Origin: Kingdonia uniflora
Lineage: Eukaryota > Streptophyta > Magnoliopsida > Ranunculales > Circaeasteraceae
Assembly (NCBI GenBank): GCA_014058105.1
Contig: JACGCM010000750.1
Span: 1,364,001 to 1,428,000 of the forward strand
DNA: 64,000 bases
Reading direction: 5' to 3'
Below, piece by piece: positions 33,242 through 46,114 of this stretch (positions are counted from its first letter, which is position 1; every line of letters starts with the position of its first letter). Under the pieces are notes generated by a model. That model was given only the letters and a program-made list of their open reading frames with translations, searched no databases and was not told the DNA's origin. Made by a program: the position numbers and the translations under genes.

Positions 33242-33765
33242 GTTGTTATGAGTATGTAAGAAACTTGGTTAAGCTGGTTGCTGTGGGTAAGGTATTGTAG
33301 GAAACTCTTTTTTCGTGTGATGGTGGTGTAAATGATACTTCGTTATTTTGTTTGAACTTGTTGGTGTGTGTTGATTTTTTTTACCGAATGGTGGAGCTGA
33401 TTGGAGTTTTGAGGTCGCCCTTGGGTATGTCTATCCATGGGGTTTCGAGGTTTACCCAAATCGAGTTCATTAACCTTCAAGGTCATCCCCGAGTTCATTG
33501 AGTTCATTGAGCTTAACGAAGAAAGATGTGGTTGTCCCCGATGTCGCCCCCAAGTGCTTAGTCTTTCGACTATTCTTGCCACTCATGTTTACCCGAATCG
33601 AAACTTTGAAAAACATCGAGGTCGCCCCCAAGTATCAGTCGGGTCGAAGGGTTTACTGGATACTTAGGTTTGCCCAAATATAGTAGTTTATTGAGCTTCA
33701 AGGCTTCCCCCAGGTATTTTTATCCGCGGTTTCGATCCTAAACGAAGCAAGACATGGGTGGGCCC
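33242..33765. repeat. Element D tandem repeats (left part)
   Basis: After a short 3' region, a unit with GGTCGCCCCCAAGTATCAGT and GGTCGAAGGGTT lies near 33620. A preceding diverged unit is near 33420, and a following one is cut by element C. The units are the reverse complement of those at 40300-41100. Confidence 0.8.
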
Positions 33766-34517
33766 TGTAGTAGCCTATTTGTAGCCTTCTAGCTCCAGCC
33801 GAAAACTCGAAGGCTACATCGAAGCCTACCTGATAACTTGAAGCCTAATAATTTCATGATTAAGCTCTCCAATACTATTCGAACATTCGACAGCGAACAA
33901 GATTTAAAGCCGAAGGCAGATACGGCAGCGCATGAGCTCCATATCGGCACCAAAAATACTTTGACCATCGTCGCACATGGTCAAAGGCAGACATGTCAGA
34001 CAACCAGCTCACCAGACAGAGTGGCGAGGTACGCCACTCGATAAATACAGTGTCTGAACCAATAACGGCCACAGTGTCAGAGTAAATAGGATAACAGCTA
34101 CAGTGTCAGACCCGAAAATTTCGGCGTCAGAACTGACTCCGGGTACAAGTCAGTTGTCTTTGGAGGATGCACTTGTAATTTAACTTCCTTTGGTGACGCA
34201 TCCCTTCTTATGTTCTATAAATAGGAGGGAGGGGGAACCAAAGGGGGGTTACGAAATCTCTCCCCTGATCCCTTGAAGTTTACCTTCGATCACCCTGTAA
34301 ATCAACTTGTACTCGAAACTTTGACTACTCGACAGTTATATCAATATTCTTAAAAATCCTCATCAGAGGTCGTGGAGTGTCTCATTCATGGCCTCTAAGC
34401 AAGTATATTATTAGTAGATTATTCGTATTATTGGTTATATGCTTGAACCCTGTGATAAAAGAAAAATTTATTGGTGTAAGAGCCAACTTCTCCCCCTTGC
34501 GAAGTTAAGCCCCTAAA
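33766..34517 (+). repeat. Element C 5' LTR
   Basis: Begins TGTAGTAGCC and ends CCCCTAAA (the 3' copy ends CCCCTACA). It has a TATA box (TCTATAAATAGG) near 34214-34225 and a transcription-start-like region after it. The full length aligns with 46115-46866. Confidence 0.93.
34214..34225 (+). promoter_or_regulatory. TATA box in element C 5' LTR
   Basis: TCTATAAATAGG, conserved in the 3' LTR and followed by GA-rich sequence. The likely promoter of the genomic RNA. Confidence 0.65.
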
Positions 34518-34535
34518 TTTGGCGCCGTCCGTGCT
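34518..34535 (+). promoter_or_regulatory. Element C primer-binding site
   Basis: TTTGGCGCCGTCCGTGCT immediately follows the LTR. This TGGCGCC-type site is common in Tat/Athila elements. Confidence 0.85.
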
Positions 34536-34600
34536 TTCCCACCCTACAAGTCTCCCCCTGCCTTGTACTTTCCTTTTTCAATTCCTATAAACCACTTCCA

Positions 34601-36110
34601 ATGGCCCCCACCCTGCGCTCCACTTCCACCAATGCCGGCAACTCCATCGACGGAGTCGCTGCCCAGTTAGCCCTTCTTACACAGCAATTCGCTCAGGTTG
34701 GGGAGCGATACCGAGTGCAATTGCGTGAGGAGCTCGAAGAACACCAGCAAAAGTTTAAAGCTGAACGACAATGCCATATGAATGACGACGACAGACAATA
34801 CCGCACAATCGACGACCTACGCAACACAGTTCAGGAGTTGCAGCAACTACAACCTCTAGAAGCCCCTCTTCCATCAAAAGCACCCGTCCCGACGCGCATG
34901 TCTTCCCGCGCTCGACTCGGTCCCCTACCACATCTGGAAGTACCCCCGGTCCATCTTGGTACCAAGGGTGCTCCCCCCACTATCCCCCCTACTGCCTCTA
35001 TCCATCTTGGCTTCCACCCCACAGAGGACTCCTCTAATTCCACCCTTCGCTCCAGCAAATACCTGAAATGCTTCCCTGTTCGAGAACGCCTCAGGGAGTA
35101 CAGCGCCGAGCACACACTGAATACTTGGCCTCATCACCCTCGAACCCATTGATCCCCCTCTCATCCTGCCTATTGTGCACAACACGACCTTAATTTTAAA
35201 ATCTACCCTGCCATCCGCATCAGTGCGAGCGCAACACCAAACTCGCAGAGTCGGTTAAACAACCCCCTCTGCCTCAAAATCCTCGCTATTGAGGTACCTC
35301 CAAGTTTTCAAGCCCCCAAAATTAGTAAATATCGTAACACCGATCCTCAGTCTCATATCCTCAAATTCCAAAATGCTCTAAGCCTAATATGTTGACGTTT
35401 TCCCACCAGCTTCATTGATAGCCCTCTTTGTTGGTATCATAACCTTCCCAATGGCTCGATTCAAAACTTCGAGTAATTATCTAGACTTTTCATCGCCCAG
35501 TTCACCTTCAACATGGACCGCAAAGTCTGAGTCGATACCTTCTTCAATTTTAGAAAATCCCCTAGTGAAGCCCTCGAGGCCATCACCAAGTGGATCCTCG
35601 ACGAGTTACGCAAAGTCAAAAACCTCAACTACGTGAGCGCCGTACTCACATATTCGAATGCTTTGCCAGATAACAACTGTGTCAAAGAGTACCTGGTCCT
35701 CCACAAACCACAAATCCTCGAGAAGATGCTCTCAAAAGTCAATGGGTATATCGACCTTGAGCGCCTCCGCGAATCAAATAAACAGGGGAAGCCTTCAACC
35801 ACCAATCCAAATAAACCTCGACAAGGCCCACCCTCTACTCCTACAGCCCTGATCGCTCCCATCACCCAGGAGAGTGAGAGTCGCAAATGTTGCCACACTG
35901 ACAACATTACCGAAGCCCGCAAAATATGACCAAAGCCAGTCTTCCCCAAACTTACTGCCCCTATGAACACCTTTCTACCACTGATCTAGGCAGACCCCAT
36001 ATGGCGTATCCCTTTCCCCATCGAGGTCAAACCAGGCAAACCTTATTGTGCCAACCATAAGTGTAACTGCCACCACACCAACAAATGCTTCGCCTTATAG
36101 CGTTCTCTCG
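34601..36110 (+). pseudogene. Element C gag
   Basis: ATG 34601 opens a 183-codon N-terminal frame rich in Gln/Glu coiled coil and Pro (MAPTLRSTSTNAGNSIDG). Retrotransposon gag sequence follows in other frames (MARFKTSSNYL near 35451; ITKWILDELRKVKNLNYV near 35582). It ends with a C-terminal basic part and a Cys/His motif (CANHKCNCHHTNKC, near 36050-36091). Frame changes near 35150, 35470 and 35630 and stops near 35927 and 36098 break it. Confidence 0.8.
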
Positions 36111-36442
36111 AGATAATTCTCAAGCCGGGTCGTCTACATCAGTACGTTGCCGACCTCCCTAGCTATCTCGACGGGTCGTACCTCAAACCTCAACCCACCC
36201 CTGCTGCCGACCCAGCCGAAGTACACATCTACCAAGTTCATTTCATCGAGGAAAATAATTACGACGACAACAATTCCAAGAGCAAGCCCAAGCGTGCTGA
36301 AGAATGCTACAAACTCACTTACCAGGAGAAGCTACCCACCCTCTTACCAGAGTCAAGTCAATGTCCTCGACCCGAGGGTATCTCATTTATTAACTGTGAC
36401 ACATCGCATGTTCATTTTCCCCATTCTGACCCTTTAGTCATA

Positions 36443-39400
36443 ATGATTAAAGTTGAACACCTCGTCCTCCACACCATGCTTATCGATACAGGAAGCGCAG
36501 CCGATGTACTTTTCCTTCAAACCATCCAAGCCATGAACAAAACAAACCTTATCACTACCGCCAATGTCAAACCAAATTTTTTTAATGAGGCTACTGAAGT
36601 TTTCGTTGGTCGAATCAGCCTTCCAGTTAATACCGACCCAGTTACATTTCAAACCAGCTTTCTTGTCATAGATAAGAAATTTGAGTACCTCGGAATCCTC
36701 GGGCGCGACTGGCTCCATGCCATACGAGCCATACCATCAACTTATCATCAGACCCTTCGTTTCAATACCCCTTGTGGGTCATGGAATTTAATAGGTCCTC
36801 AACGTCTTGCCCGTTCATGTGACCATCCTGAGATTGATCAGACCTAGAAACTCATCAAACTACCATAGCAATCACTGTCTCCATACCTTCAACATCCGCC
36901 ATCTCACCCATCAAACCCACTATCTATATCGAACTCGACAGTCCTGGTCGAGGTACGTTTATTGGTACCTTTCTAGATGATGTCGAGCGCTTCAAACTCA
37001 CAGCCTTTCTTTAAGGAAACAAAGACGTCTTCGCATGGACATTTCAAGAAATGCCTAGTGCTGACCCTAGTTTAGCATGTCACTGCCTCGACCTCATCCC
37101 CCATTCTACAGCTGTAAAATAGAAGAAGCGTACCTTGACACCATGACTTTGAGAAGTTATCAACCTTGAGGTCGATAAACTCATAGCCGTGGGTTTCATC
37201 AGAGAAGTCAAGTATGCTGATTGGATATCCAATATTGTTGCAGTTCCTATAAAGAACGACAAGATTATAATCTACGTCGACTTCACAGACCTCAACAAAC
37301 ACACACCGAAGGACAGCTTCCCCCTCCCGCTCATTTTAGTATACCACGATGCCACTGTTGGACACGAGCGCCTATCGATGATGGACACGGCTTCGGGTTA
37401 CAATCAGGTACCCCTCATCCCCGAGGATCAACTTAAAACTTCTTTTATCACTGAACAAGGCCTTTACTGTCTTAACGTCATTCCTTTCGACCTTAAAAAT
37501 GTGGGTGCCACCTACCAACGCTTGGTTATAACCATGTTCAAACACTTGCTTGGCAAGTCGTTAGAAGTTTACATCAACGATATGTTATGCAAGAGCTTCC
37601 AAAAGTAGACCCTCATCCAGGACCTAACCGAAGTATTTTCAATACTTCAAACATACAACATGAAACTTAGCCCAAAAAAATGCCAGTTTGGTGTTTCGTC
37701 TAGCAAATTTTTAGGCCACCTTATCAGTAAATGAGGTATCGAGATCGACCCAACTCATATCCGGGCACTCATCAATATGCCTTCCCCCCGAACCAAGAAG
37801 GATGCCAAAAAGGTGGCTGGTAAGATAGCGGCCCTCAACTGTTTCATTTCAAAATCCTTAGACCGCTGTACTTGGCTCTTCTCTCTGTTACGCGACCAAG
37901 GCGTCCCCAAGGCTAAAAAGAAAAACAACCATGAGATCAATTGGACACCCAACTGTGAACAAGCCTTCCACAAACTTAAAACATACCTTGGTTGACCACC
38001 CATCATCAGCACCCCTGTCGAAGGCAAAATGCCTTCTTTATACCTTGTTGTCATCGACACTTCTATTAGCTCAGTCTTCATTCGACGCGACTCAAACATT
38101 AAAAAACCTGTAGATTTCATCGGTAACACTCTGACACCTGCAGAAACTCGATACATAAAACTTGAACACTTACACCTCAACCTCGTCTACACTTCCTAAA
38201 AACTCAAACCATGTTTTCTAGCTCACCATATCCGTATTATAACAAGTTATCCCCATCAAGAAGTGATCAGGAAGAAAGAGAAATCTAGACGAGTACAACA
38301 GTGGTCCATTTATCTTGGGGAACAAGATATTACATTTGAGAAGAAAGTATCCCAGAAAGGCCAAGCAGTCACCGATTTCCTTGTTGACTTCCTGGTCGAA
38401 GACATCTACTAGGAGGAGCACGAAGACGACCTACCAGAAGACCAGCCCGAATCAACAGACCCATGGAACCCTAACACAGGCTGGCATCTCTTCACAGATG
38501 GGCCCGCTAGACCTAGCGGTTCAGGGATCGGTATTGTCCTGGTCACTCCCACCAATGATCAAATTGAAAAGGTAGTTAAGTTAAACTTCGAATGCTCTAA
38601 TAACAAGGCCGAGTATGATGCCATAATCCATGGCCTTGAGCTCGCATTTGACCTCGCCGTCCCTAAACTTGTAGTTTATAAAGATTCCCAACTTGTCCAG
38701 AGATAATACACCGGTGAAAATCAAGCCAACGGTCGCATGGCTGAATATGTTGCTCTCGTCCGCCAGCGCATGAGCCGTTTCCCTGAAAAATCTTCTATAA
38801 CTCACTATCCCAGAGGCAAAAACAGACATGCAGATGCCATCGCCTATATAGCAGCTATGTTAGGCCAGTCCAAATCCTGAACTCTTCATATCGAAGTACT
38901 CGAACGCCTAACTATCAGCCAGATGGAAGTCAATGCCATCAATACTGGGAGAGAGAGCCTCAATCTTGACGACTGGTGAACACCATTCCTCAATTACTTT
39001 AATAATGCTATCCTCCCAGACGAACCCAAATCTAAATGATCATTATTAGAGAACTGCCACAGATACACCATCCTTAAATGCGAGTTACATCGTAAATCTC
39101 CAAATGGCGTCCTCCTCCGACGCATTTCTAAAAACAAAGCCTCTTCAATTCTTGTTGAACTCCATGATGGTACCTGCGGTGCTTAAACCGCTGGTCGATC
39201 TATGGCCTTCGAGCCGTCTCCCAAGGTTTATTTCGGCTCAAAATGAAGAAGCAAGCCGAAGAGTATGCTAAGCACTGTGACAAATGCCAGCACCATGCCC
39301 ACGACATCATAGCCCCTCGCAAGATCTCCACTTAGCCAAGTCACTTGGCCATTCAAAAGATGGGGCATTGATCTTGTGGGTCCTTTTCCCAAAGCTTTGG

Positions 39401-40140
39401 GTAGCCGAGAGAACATCCTTGTTGCAACAGATTATTTTACCAAATGGGTCGAAGTCGTACCTGTCTGTCAAACCAAAGAAAAAGAAGTCATCAAATTTCT
39501 ATGGGAGAATGTTATTACACGCTTCGGCTGCCCTCATATGATTCGATGTGACAATGGTCCAATATTTGTTGGGAACAAAGTCAGAAATTTCCTCAAAAAG
39601 TACAACATCATCCTCTCCCCCTCAACACCTTACTACCCCCAAGGGAATGGTCAGGTCAAAACAATCAATAAAACCATTATCGACGGCCTTAAGAAGTGTG
39701 TCGATGCAAAGAAAGGATGATGGGTTCAGAAATTACAGCACGTCCTCTGAGCCTATCGAACAGCACCAAGAAAAGCAATGGGATGCACCCCTTTTCTTCT
39801 AGCCTATGGTACTGAAGTAATGCTACCTACCCAATTCGAAGTACCAACACGTGACCCCAACATTCCTGACAAAGATAATGAGTTCGAACTAAGGTGCAAT
39901 ATGTTATGGATCAACGAAACAAGAGACTGAGCTATCACCAACCTCAGCCGTTACCATTTATTACTCCATAAATCATATAACAAAAGAGTTCAACCACAAA
40001 TTTTCAACATTGGAGATCTTGTACTTCAACGTGTCACACAGTCTTCAAAACCTCGAAATGTCGGCAAGCTAGCCAATCCTGGGAAGGACCTTATGTCGTA
40101 TACGATAAAAATGACAAGGGTTCATATTACTTAATGGCAT
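36443..40140 (+). pseudogene. Element C pol (protease, RT, RNase H, integrase), inactivated
   Basis: The protease keeps a canonical IDTGSAADVLF near 36481. RT begins near 37021 (FAWTFQEMP) and includes GFIREVKYADWIS and LSMMDTASGYNQV. The catalytic box reads YINDMLC (near 37570), with the first Asp replaced by Asn. RNase H (about 38460-38870) has LFTDGPARPSG and NNKAEYDAIIHG. Integrase (about 39150-40100) keeps Asp in WGIDLVGPF and Asp in RCDNGPIF. It reads GNGQVKTINK, with the third catalytic residue Glu changed to Lys (near 39658). Stops such as those at 39718 and 39748 (former Trp) add to this. Confidence 0.9.
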
Positions 40141-41150
40141 AAGACGAAGAGCCTCTACCAAATCCATTTAATACAATGCAGTTAGTATTATATAATAGGC
40201 CATGGCCTTTACCTTGTCCACTGGTGTAAATATAGTATAAAAAATTAACAGTTTCTTCTTCCTTCGAACTTCGTATCCCATTTTCCAATGAATTTCTTGG
40301 TTCGCTTAAGTATCATGTCAACCCATCAACCCGATTGATACTTGGGGGCGACCTTGAAAATTTTTCAAGTCTCTAAATTTTGAACAAACTTGAGGGGCAT
40401 GAATGATCGAGAGACCGGACCCTTGAGAATGCATTGGGGGCGACCACATTCTACTTCGATCTGGCCTAGGCCTTCGAAGTCCAGTAAATTTCCTAGTTTC
40501 GCCTAAGTATAATGTCAACCCTTCGACCCGACTGATTCTTAGGGGCGACCTTGAAAATTTTCAAGTCTCCAAATTTCGAGCAAACTCGAGGGGCATGAAT
40601 GGTCGAGAGACCGAACCCTTGAGAATGCATTGGGAGCAACCACGTTCTACTTCAATCAGGCCCAGGCCGTCGAAGTCCAGTGAATTTCTTAGTTTAGTAT
40701 CATGTCAACCCTTCGACCCGACTGATACTTGGGGGCGACCTTAAAAAATTTCAAGTCTCCAAATTTTGAGCAAACTCAAGGGGCATGAATGGTCGTGTGA
40801 CCGGACCCTCGAGAATATATTGCGGGCGACAACGTTCTACTTTGTTCAGGCCCGGGCCTTCAAAGTCTAGTAAATTTTTTGGTTTTGCCTAAGTATCATG
40901 TCAACCCTTCGACCCGACTGATACTTGGGGGCGACCTTAAAAATTTTCAAGTCTCTAAATTTTGAGCAAACTCGAGGGGCATGAATGGTCAAGAGACCGG
41001 ACCCACGAGAATGTATTGGGGGTGACCACGTCCTACTTCATTTTTTCTCAGGCCTTCGAAGTCCAATAATTTTTAGGGTCTCACCTAAGTGTCACGACCA
41101 TCTCTCGACTAATATTTAGGGAACCATCTAGAAGCTCTTCAAGGTTTAAT
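40141..41150. repeat. Element C tandem repeats (~194-bp unit, 4+ copies)
   Basis: The landmark ATGTCAACCCTTCGACCCGA and a following TTGGGGGCGACC recur from about 40315, 40512, 40703 and 40899. A degraded fifth copy is near 41090. Steps are 191-197 bp. Each unit also has GAGGGGCATGAATGGTC and GAATGCATTGGG. The block lies between pol and the 3' end of the antisense gene. The same family, inverted, forms the repeats of element D. Confidence 0.92.
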
Positions 41151-41399
41151 AATTTTGCAAGCATTCTACACTTACAACATATCCAGATACAAGTTTACCA
41201 AAATATTAACAACGCTACTACATGCAAGAAGTTTCAGTACAGCATATATCAGATAATCATGTTCAATGCAAATCAATAAACCAATTCAAATCAAGATCAG
41301 CATACTTCAGCAAGTCCAATCAATTACAAGTTCATAGTTCAAGTGTAAAGAAAGCTCAACATCGTTCAGATATTAAAACACGACAGAAAGATCATAAAA

Positions 41400-43440
41400 A
41401 GTTATGCTACCTCCCATACCCCCTCCGTTCGAACAACATCTTCAACAACGGGATCATTGGTTATGGGAAAGCGTTTCAAAGTTTCAGGATCATACCCCAA
41501 ATCTACTATAAACGTCTTCAGCCTGGCAGTAACTTCGCATTCATCATTGAACTACCCTCAGAATGTCTCCCTCTAATCTACTATAACCCTATCCTTCTCA
41601 GCCAGCTTCAACTCCAGCACTTGCGTATGGTTATACCGTTAAGCTTTGAGCCTCCTCTCGTATTCAGCTCTGATATCCAATGTATCCCTCTTTAAAACTT
41701 TAATCTCAGGCACCAGCGATGCTTCGGTCCTTCGAGCAACCTCTAGATTGTCAACCGCCTGCTTCAACTGCCTTGTTGTTACCTTTAACACCTTAATGAA
41801 AGCCTACGTCCAAATATCTGTCTGCTTAAATATTTAAGCCATCAGTATTTTTCGAAGCATGGTGCACTTAAGAAAAATTTCAGAATTACAAAAAATAGTT
41901 ACCTGATGCATAGTCTTATTCATCTGCCTCCCGCCCTCATCTGGGTCAGTACCGTAGAGTATCGCCATCGAAGCAGCCGTAGCTCGAGCATGCTCCTCCA
42001 GTTCGGATGCTGCTAGCGCTTCGTCCACATCCTCAGTATCATCCTCCCCCAGCGCCCTACGCCTCTTACGCTGAGTTCCCTTCGGCTGTTGTACCCTCAG
42101 ATATTTGGGAAAGACCTTGCCCTTCCCTTTGTCAACCTGTATCGATGTCTGCTTTGACGCATGCTTCAGCGAGTCACAAGGAGCTTCGCCCACTGGCGCT
42201 GCCTGTGTCGGCACTTGCTGTCCATTGGGAACATAATTTACCTTCTTTGTCAACTTTACCTTCTCCATTCCTTCGACCCCTCTAGATGAACATTTGCCCC
42301 CCTCTTCTTTGATGGCTTCGGCGTAAAGGGTACGCTTCAAAGCAGGAAATTTATCTTCTTCTCCCTCTTCCTCTTGATACCTAGTTTCCTGAAAGTATGG
42401 TTTACCCACTCCTCGTCTGCGTTAATCAGCTCATCAATATAACTCCTCATATTTGTCAGAGCTCGGTTACTTGGTGCTGCAGAACAATCAAAACACGGTT
42501 ATCAGTCTATTTGATCAATATGTCAAAAAATCTTCGACCATCAACTCATTTAGAATATAAAGCCTCTGCTGTAACTGATAAGGGTCCTCCCCTTCGGCAT
42601 TCTCATAATTACCCCATACAACTACTTGGTCTTTGTCCCACCCTCGACCCGTCGAGAACAAATCAAACAACCAGGGCTTATCTGTGTGACATTGGATATG
42701 GTACGTGACTACCTTTTGGTTGGCTTTTTCTCAAATAGAACGATGCAATATCATACCACTTGATCAAGTCCCTTACTTCACTTCTCAGCTCTATATTCAT
42801 ACCCTCAGCCACCCTCATCATTTCATAAAAATTCCCATTCATCTGACATGGGGCCACTTCTAGAAGTTCAGCACCTCTTTCACTGCCTTCGAAGGGGTAT
42901 TTGTATCCCTAGCCGAATCTGGCCTCTAAATGCAGTAAAACCCTCGCGAGGTCAAGACTTGAAGGTATATCCAAATTCCAATGCATACAATACCACCCCT
43001 ATCTTTAACAACTCCAGCTTAGCCACAAATCGATCCAATTCCAGCTTCTCTTTAGTTGAGACCAACCCCGCAGCTTCCCCCGAATCAGTCGAACTCTCAC
43101 TATCACCACTTTGATCCCCCTCTCCCCTTTTGTTCCTCAAAGGCTCGACAGTACCTTCGTGTCCCCTTCTCTCTCCACCTTCCATCTCCTCTTCTTCCCT
43201 CTCCACGGTCACTTGAGTCTTACGACATTTACTACTCAAAGCCCCAATTTCAGGTACCACCACGGTTAATGGGGAATCTGTTACTATTTCTTACTCCTTC
43301 ATGTTGCTGCTCTCATCTATGGGAGCATGACCAGACACACCCAGTTCATTTTCTTCAATCTCCTCGTCTATTAGCCTCAACCTTAAAGATCGACAGGTAC
43401 ACATCTTACCCTACAGAAGAAGAGGCACACAATTAGATCA
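41400..43440 (-). pseudogene. Element C antisense extra gene
   Basis: Read leftwards, an acidic/Glu-rich segment (43263-42952, TVEREEEEMEGG) is followed by a decayed globular domain near 42910-42530 (VKEVLNF recognisable, then frameshifts). A basic linker and coiled coil form one open frame (42409-41834; KGTQRKRRRALGEDDTEDVD, ELEEHARATAASMA). The tail near 41600-41410 has VTARLKTFIVDLGYDPET. It parallels the element D gene at 31174-33241 segment by segment. Frameshifted and inactive; function unknown. Confidence 0.65.
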
Positions 43441-44549
43441 ATATATTTGACTATTAGGTGTCTTTAACTTATTTCACATACCCTCACCAACTTATACTAT
43501 CATAGTCAAGTGTTTGACTCCAATCCCGATCACGCCGTCAATACCCTCAAAAACCTAATAGACTACACCCTCAGATACATGGTTTCCTCCCGTCCTCGAT
43601 CATATCCTCACAACTATAAACCCTAGCAGCCTCTACCCTAATATGTACTCCACATACATAAGCAGAAGACGAAGTAGCAAAACAGAAACAACATACCTAT
43701 TTGAGTAGAGTATTCTTCCTTCCTCTCAGTAAATTAGATGATCTCACATCAACGACTGAGGTCTATGAAGTAATAGCATATGTTATCCTTCTCTAACTTT
43801 CTATTTTTTTCTATAAGTAGGTAACCGGGAGCAGTAACTTTTCTCTTACCACAATATATACCTCCTCAAAATAATAAAAAACTGCCTCGATTTCCAAAAC
43901 CGCTATCATTACCACTGCCCCAATGCCCTTACTTTTCGGCAGAGATGTGTTTTGTCGACTCTACCCTCCATTACCCACACGTGTGCGTCCTACGCTCATA
44001 TTTACACAATTTTACACATAAACCAAGTCGAATCTTCTGATCTCTGTTTGAAGCTGTCAAATCAAATCCTTACATCAAATCAACCTTTTTCTGTAATCCA
44101 AGGAAACATCATGATGCCTGCAGGGCACTCTGTCCTTGGCTCAATACAGTTTTTAACGTACCAGCTGTTTTAATTGACTGTTCTGACAGTCGAAGCTCAC
44201 CTACCTTTAAAGCCCCTTCTTCCCGTCTGTGAATAATTGTCTACATCATGTCTCGAACATTCATCCACAGATAACCTAATATTTAATTTCAAAATGTGCC
44301 AGTAATTCGATTTCTTTCATGTTTGGCATTTGACAAGTTGTTTTCGTGCCTAAATTACCATCGAGTATTATGTTTGTCCTACTTACATGCATATAATTTA
44401 GTATCCCACTTCGATAGTTACCTCATAAATTTTCAATTTTATTCGAGAAAACGCCTTTATACCAAAATACAAAAGAAAACAATCAACATCAACAGAAAAA
44501 ACTATAAACATTCCTATCTACCATCCTACACCAGTACTTTTATAATATT

Positions 44550-44900
44550 TAAGAAGCCCTTATTTGCAGACAAGACACTTCTTCTAGAACCCAACCTCAG
44601 AATCTTCCTTGTCCACCACCTCCTCGGCTATGGATTTTAGGAAGGCAAACCAATTACTGGGGAGCGGTTTCATCAATTCCAGCACCCTCCACCAGTGCGC
44701 ATAGGGAATCCCACCGATGGGTTCCCCTAGCTACAGTTCAACCAAGTCCAGCATAACCCAATCCAGGCCTCGATCACAAAAAAAACTCTGCTTCAGCTCA
44801 AGAGTCTTCTCCTGTATGCCTTCAGGTCTCTTGCCGCCACTCATTTATGGTACCTAGTGTTAGGAGTGCTTCTGCTGCTTTGGGTTGAAGATGCAGACAT
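44550..44900 (-). pseudogene. Element C small antisense ORF, copy 1
   Basis: From ATG 44900 it reads MSASSTQSSRSTPNTRYHK, a stop, then segments in shifting frames. These include CDRGLDWVML and GEPIGGIPYAHWWRVLEL. A TATA-like GGGTTTAAATACAC lies about 70 bp upstream on this strand. It is a diverged duplicate of the unit at 45856-45511. Confidence 0.5.
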
Positions 44901-45510
44901 GTTTACTCAGAGAAGATGCAGATATTTAAAGTTCTCTCAAAATACCCTACTTATACCTGAAGACAGGTGTATTTAAACCCTCCTTCATCAGAACCCGCAT
45001 TTATCACAGTCTTCAAAAGCTTCCCTCAAAATCTCAGCAATCAAACCTTTTCAACTTCCCAGACTTAACCGTTTTGACAACATGCGCACTCGATATCTAT
45101 TGTCGAGGTTTTACAGCCGACACATCCCTAGTCTTGAACCCTCGACCCCTATATATGTTTTTTCCCATAACTCTGTCAATATATACATCGAGCTTTAAGA
45201 ATTCTGAGTTAATTATTCATTCTAGGTCAAATATTAACCAATGTCTTCAATAACTATGACAATTCAAAGTACTTTTCTACTCGCAGGTTAATATCTCTAC
45301 CATTTACCCTTCATTCGAAAGCCTAACAGTCTATTCGCCTACATTATTTATCAGATGCAAAGCACATTATTCTAATTAAATTACCTTTTCATATCATTAC
45401 TTTGGTAATACAAAAGAAGAGAGAAAGGCAGACGAGAAAATACATAAACTTCAAAAAAAAAAAACATAAAACTTCGAATATAGTCATACAAAACAAAACC
45501 CATCACCACC

Positions 45511-45856
45511 TTATGAAGAACTCACCCTATTTTCAGACGGACTAGCCCTTCCCACCGAGCCCCGCTCATCCTCCAATAACTGATCATCTTCTTGTATAAT
45601 ACGCTCGGCCAAACCCGGCAGGAAAAGGTAACGTTCTTCGGCAGCTGTAAACCTTCACTGCATCATCCTCCACAAATACGCATAGGAGTTCCCGCTGATA
45701 AGTTCCCCAGGTTCTACCTCCACCAGTCTGGCATGTCCCAATCAAGCTTCTTGTCGCCAAAAAACTTCAAATTCAGTTCAGCCATTTTCTGTCTTATTCG
45801 ACGGTCACTGGAAAATCCCATCCTTCTCTGATAACGTATGTTGGGAGTGGTGTCCA
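45511..45856 (-). pseudogene. Element C small antisense ORF, copy 2
   Basis: From ATG 45856 it reads MDTTPNIRYQRRMG, DRRIRQKMAELNLKFFGDKK and LDWDMPDWWR, then a stop and a further segment with AYLWRMM and FLPGLAERIIQEDDQLLEDE. A TATA-like box (GGTATAAATATG, near 45926-45937) is about 70 bp upstream. It is related to the small ORF of element B at 28774 (LKYFGDRSL). Confidence 0.5.
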
Positions 45857-45925
45857 TGTTGTTTTCACGTAATACAGATGAAGAAAGTGAAGACAAAGAA
45901 TAAACAGTGTTACCCCCTCACAAGC

Positions 45926-45937
45926 CATATTTATACC
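45926..45937 (-). promoter_or_regulatory. TATA-like box for element C antisense transcription
   Basis: GGTATAAATATG on the - strand, about 180 bp inside the 3' LTR and 70 bp before the small ORF. A second, TATA-like GTTTAAATAC near 44970 precedes the duplicate ORF. Confidence 0.45.
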
Positions 45938-46114
45938 TTCATTAACATCATTTATTACTCTGTAATTACCATAACTTCTCAATTATCCTCCTTTATTACC
46001 TTCCTCAGAAATCCAATATGCAACAGTCAACCGTCCAACTTCCAACGACCAATAGTTTTTTCTCAGCAAATGCCTCTACACTTATTTCTGAGACCCTTGC
46101 TGAGAGGGGGAAAA

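Larger units (their letters stand above)
30601..33765 (-). mobile_element. Element D: Tat-type retrotransposon fragment (left part)
   Basis: This carries the extra gene (on +, antisense to the element) and about two units of the ~195-bp tandem repeat family. It is interrupted at 33765 by element C and resumes at 46867. Neither LTRs nor pol of D are visible. Its orientation is inferred from the direction of the extra gene and the tandem repeats relative to element C. Confidence 0.7.

Noticed and set aside
34831..35185. Two - strand frames over 80 codons
   Set aside because: They mirror the gag N-terminus of element C, which has a primer site and start in the right place.
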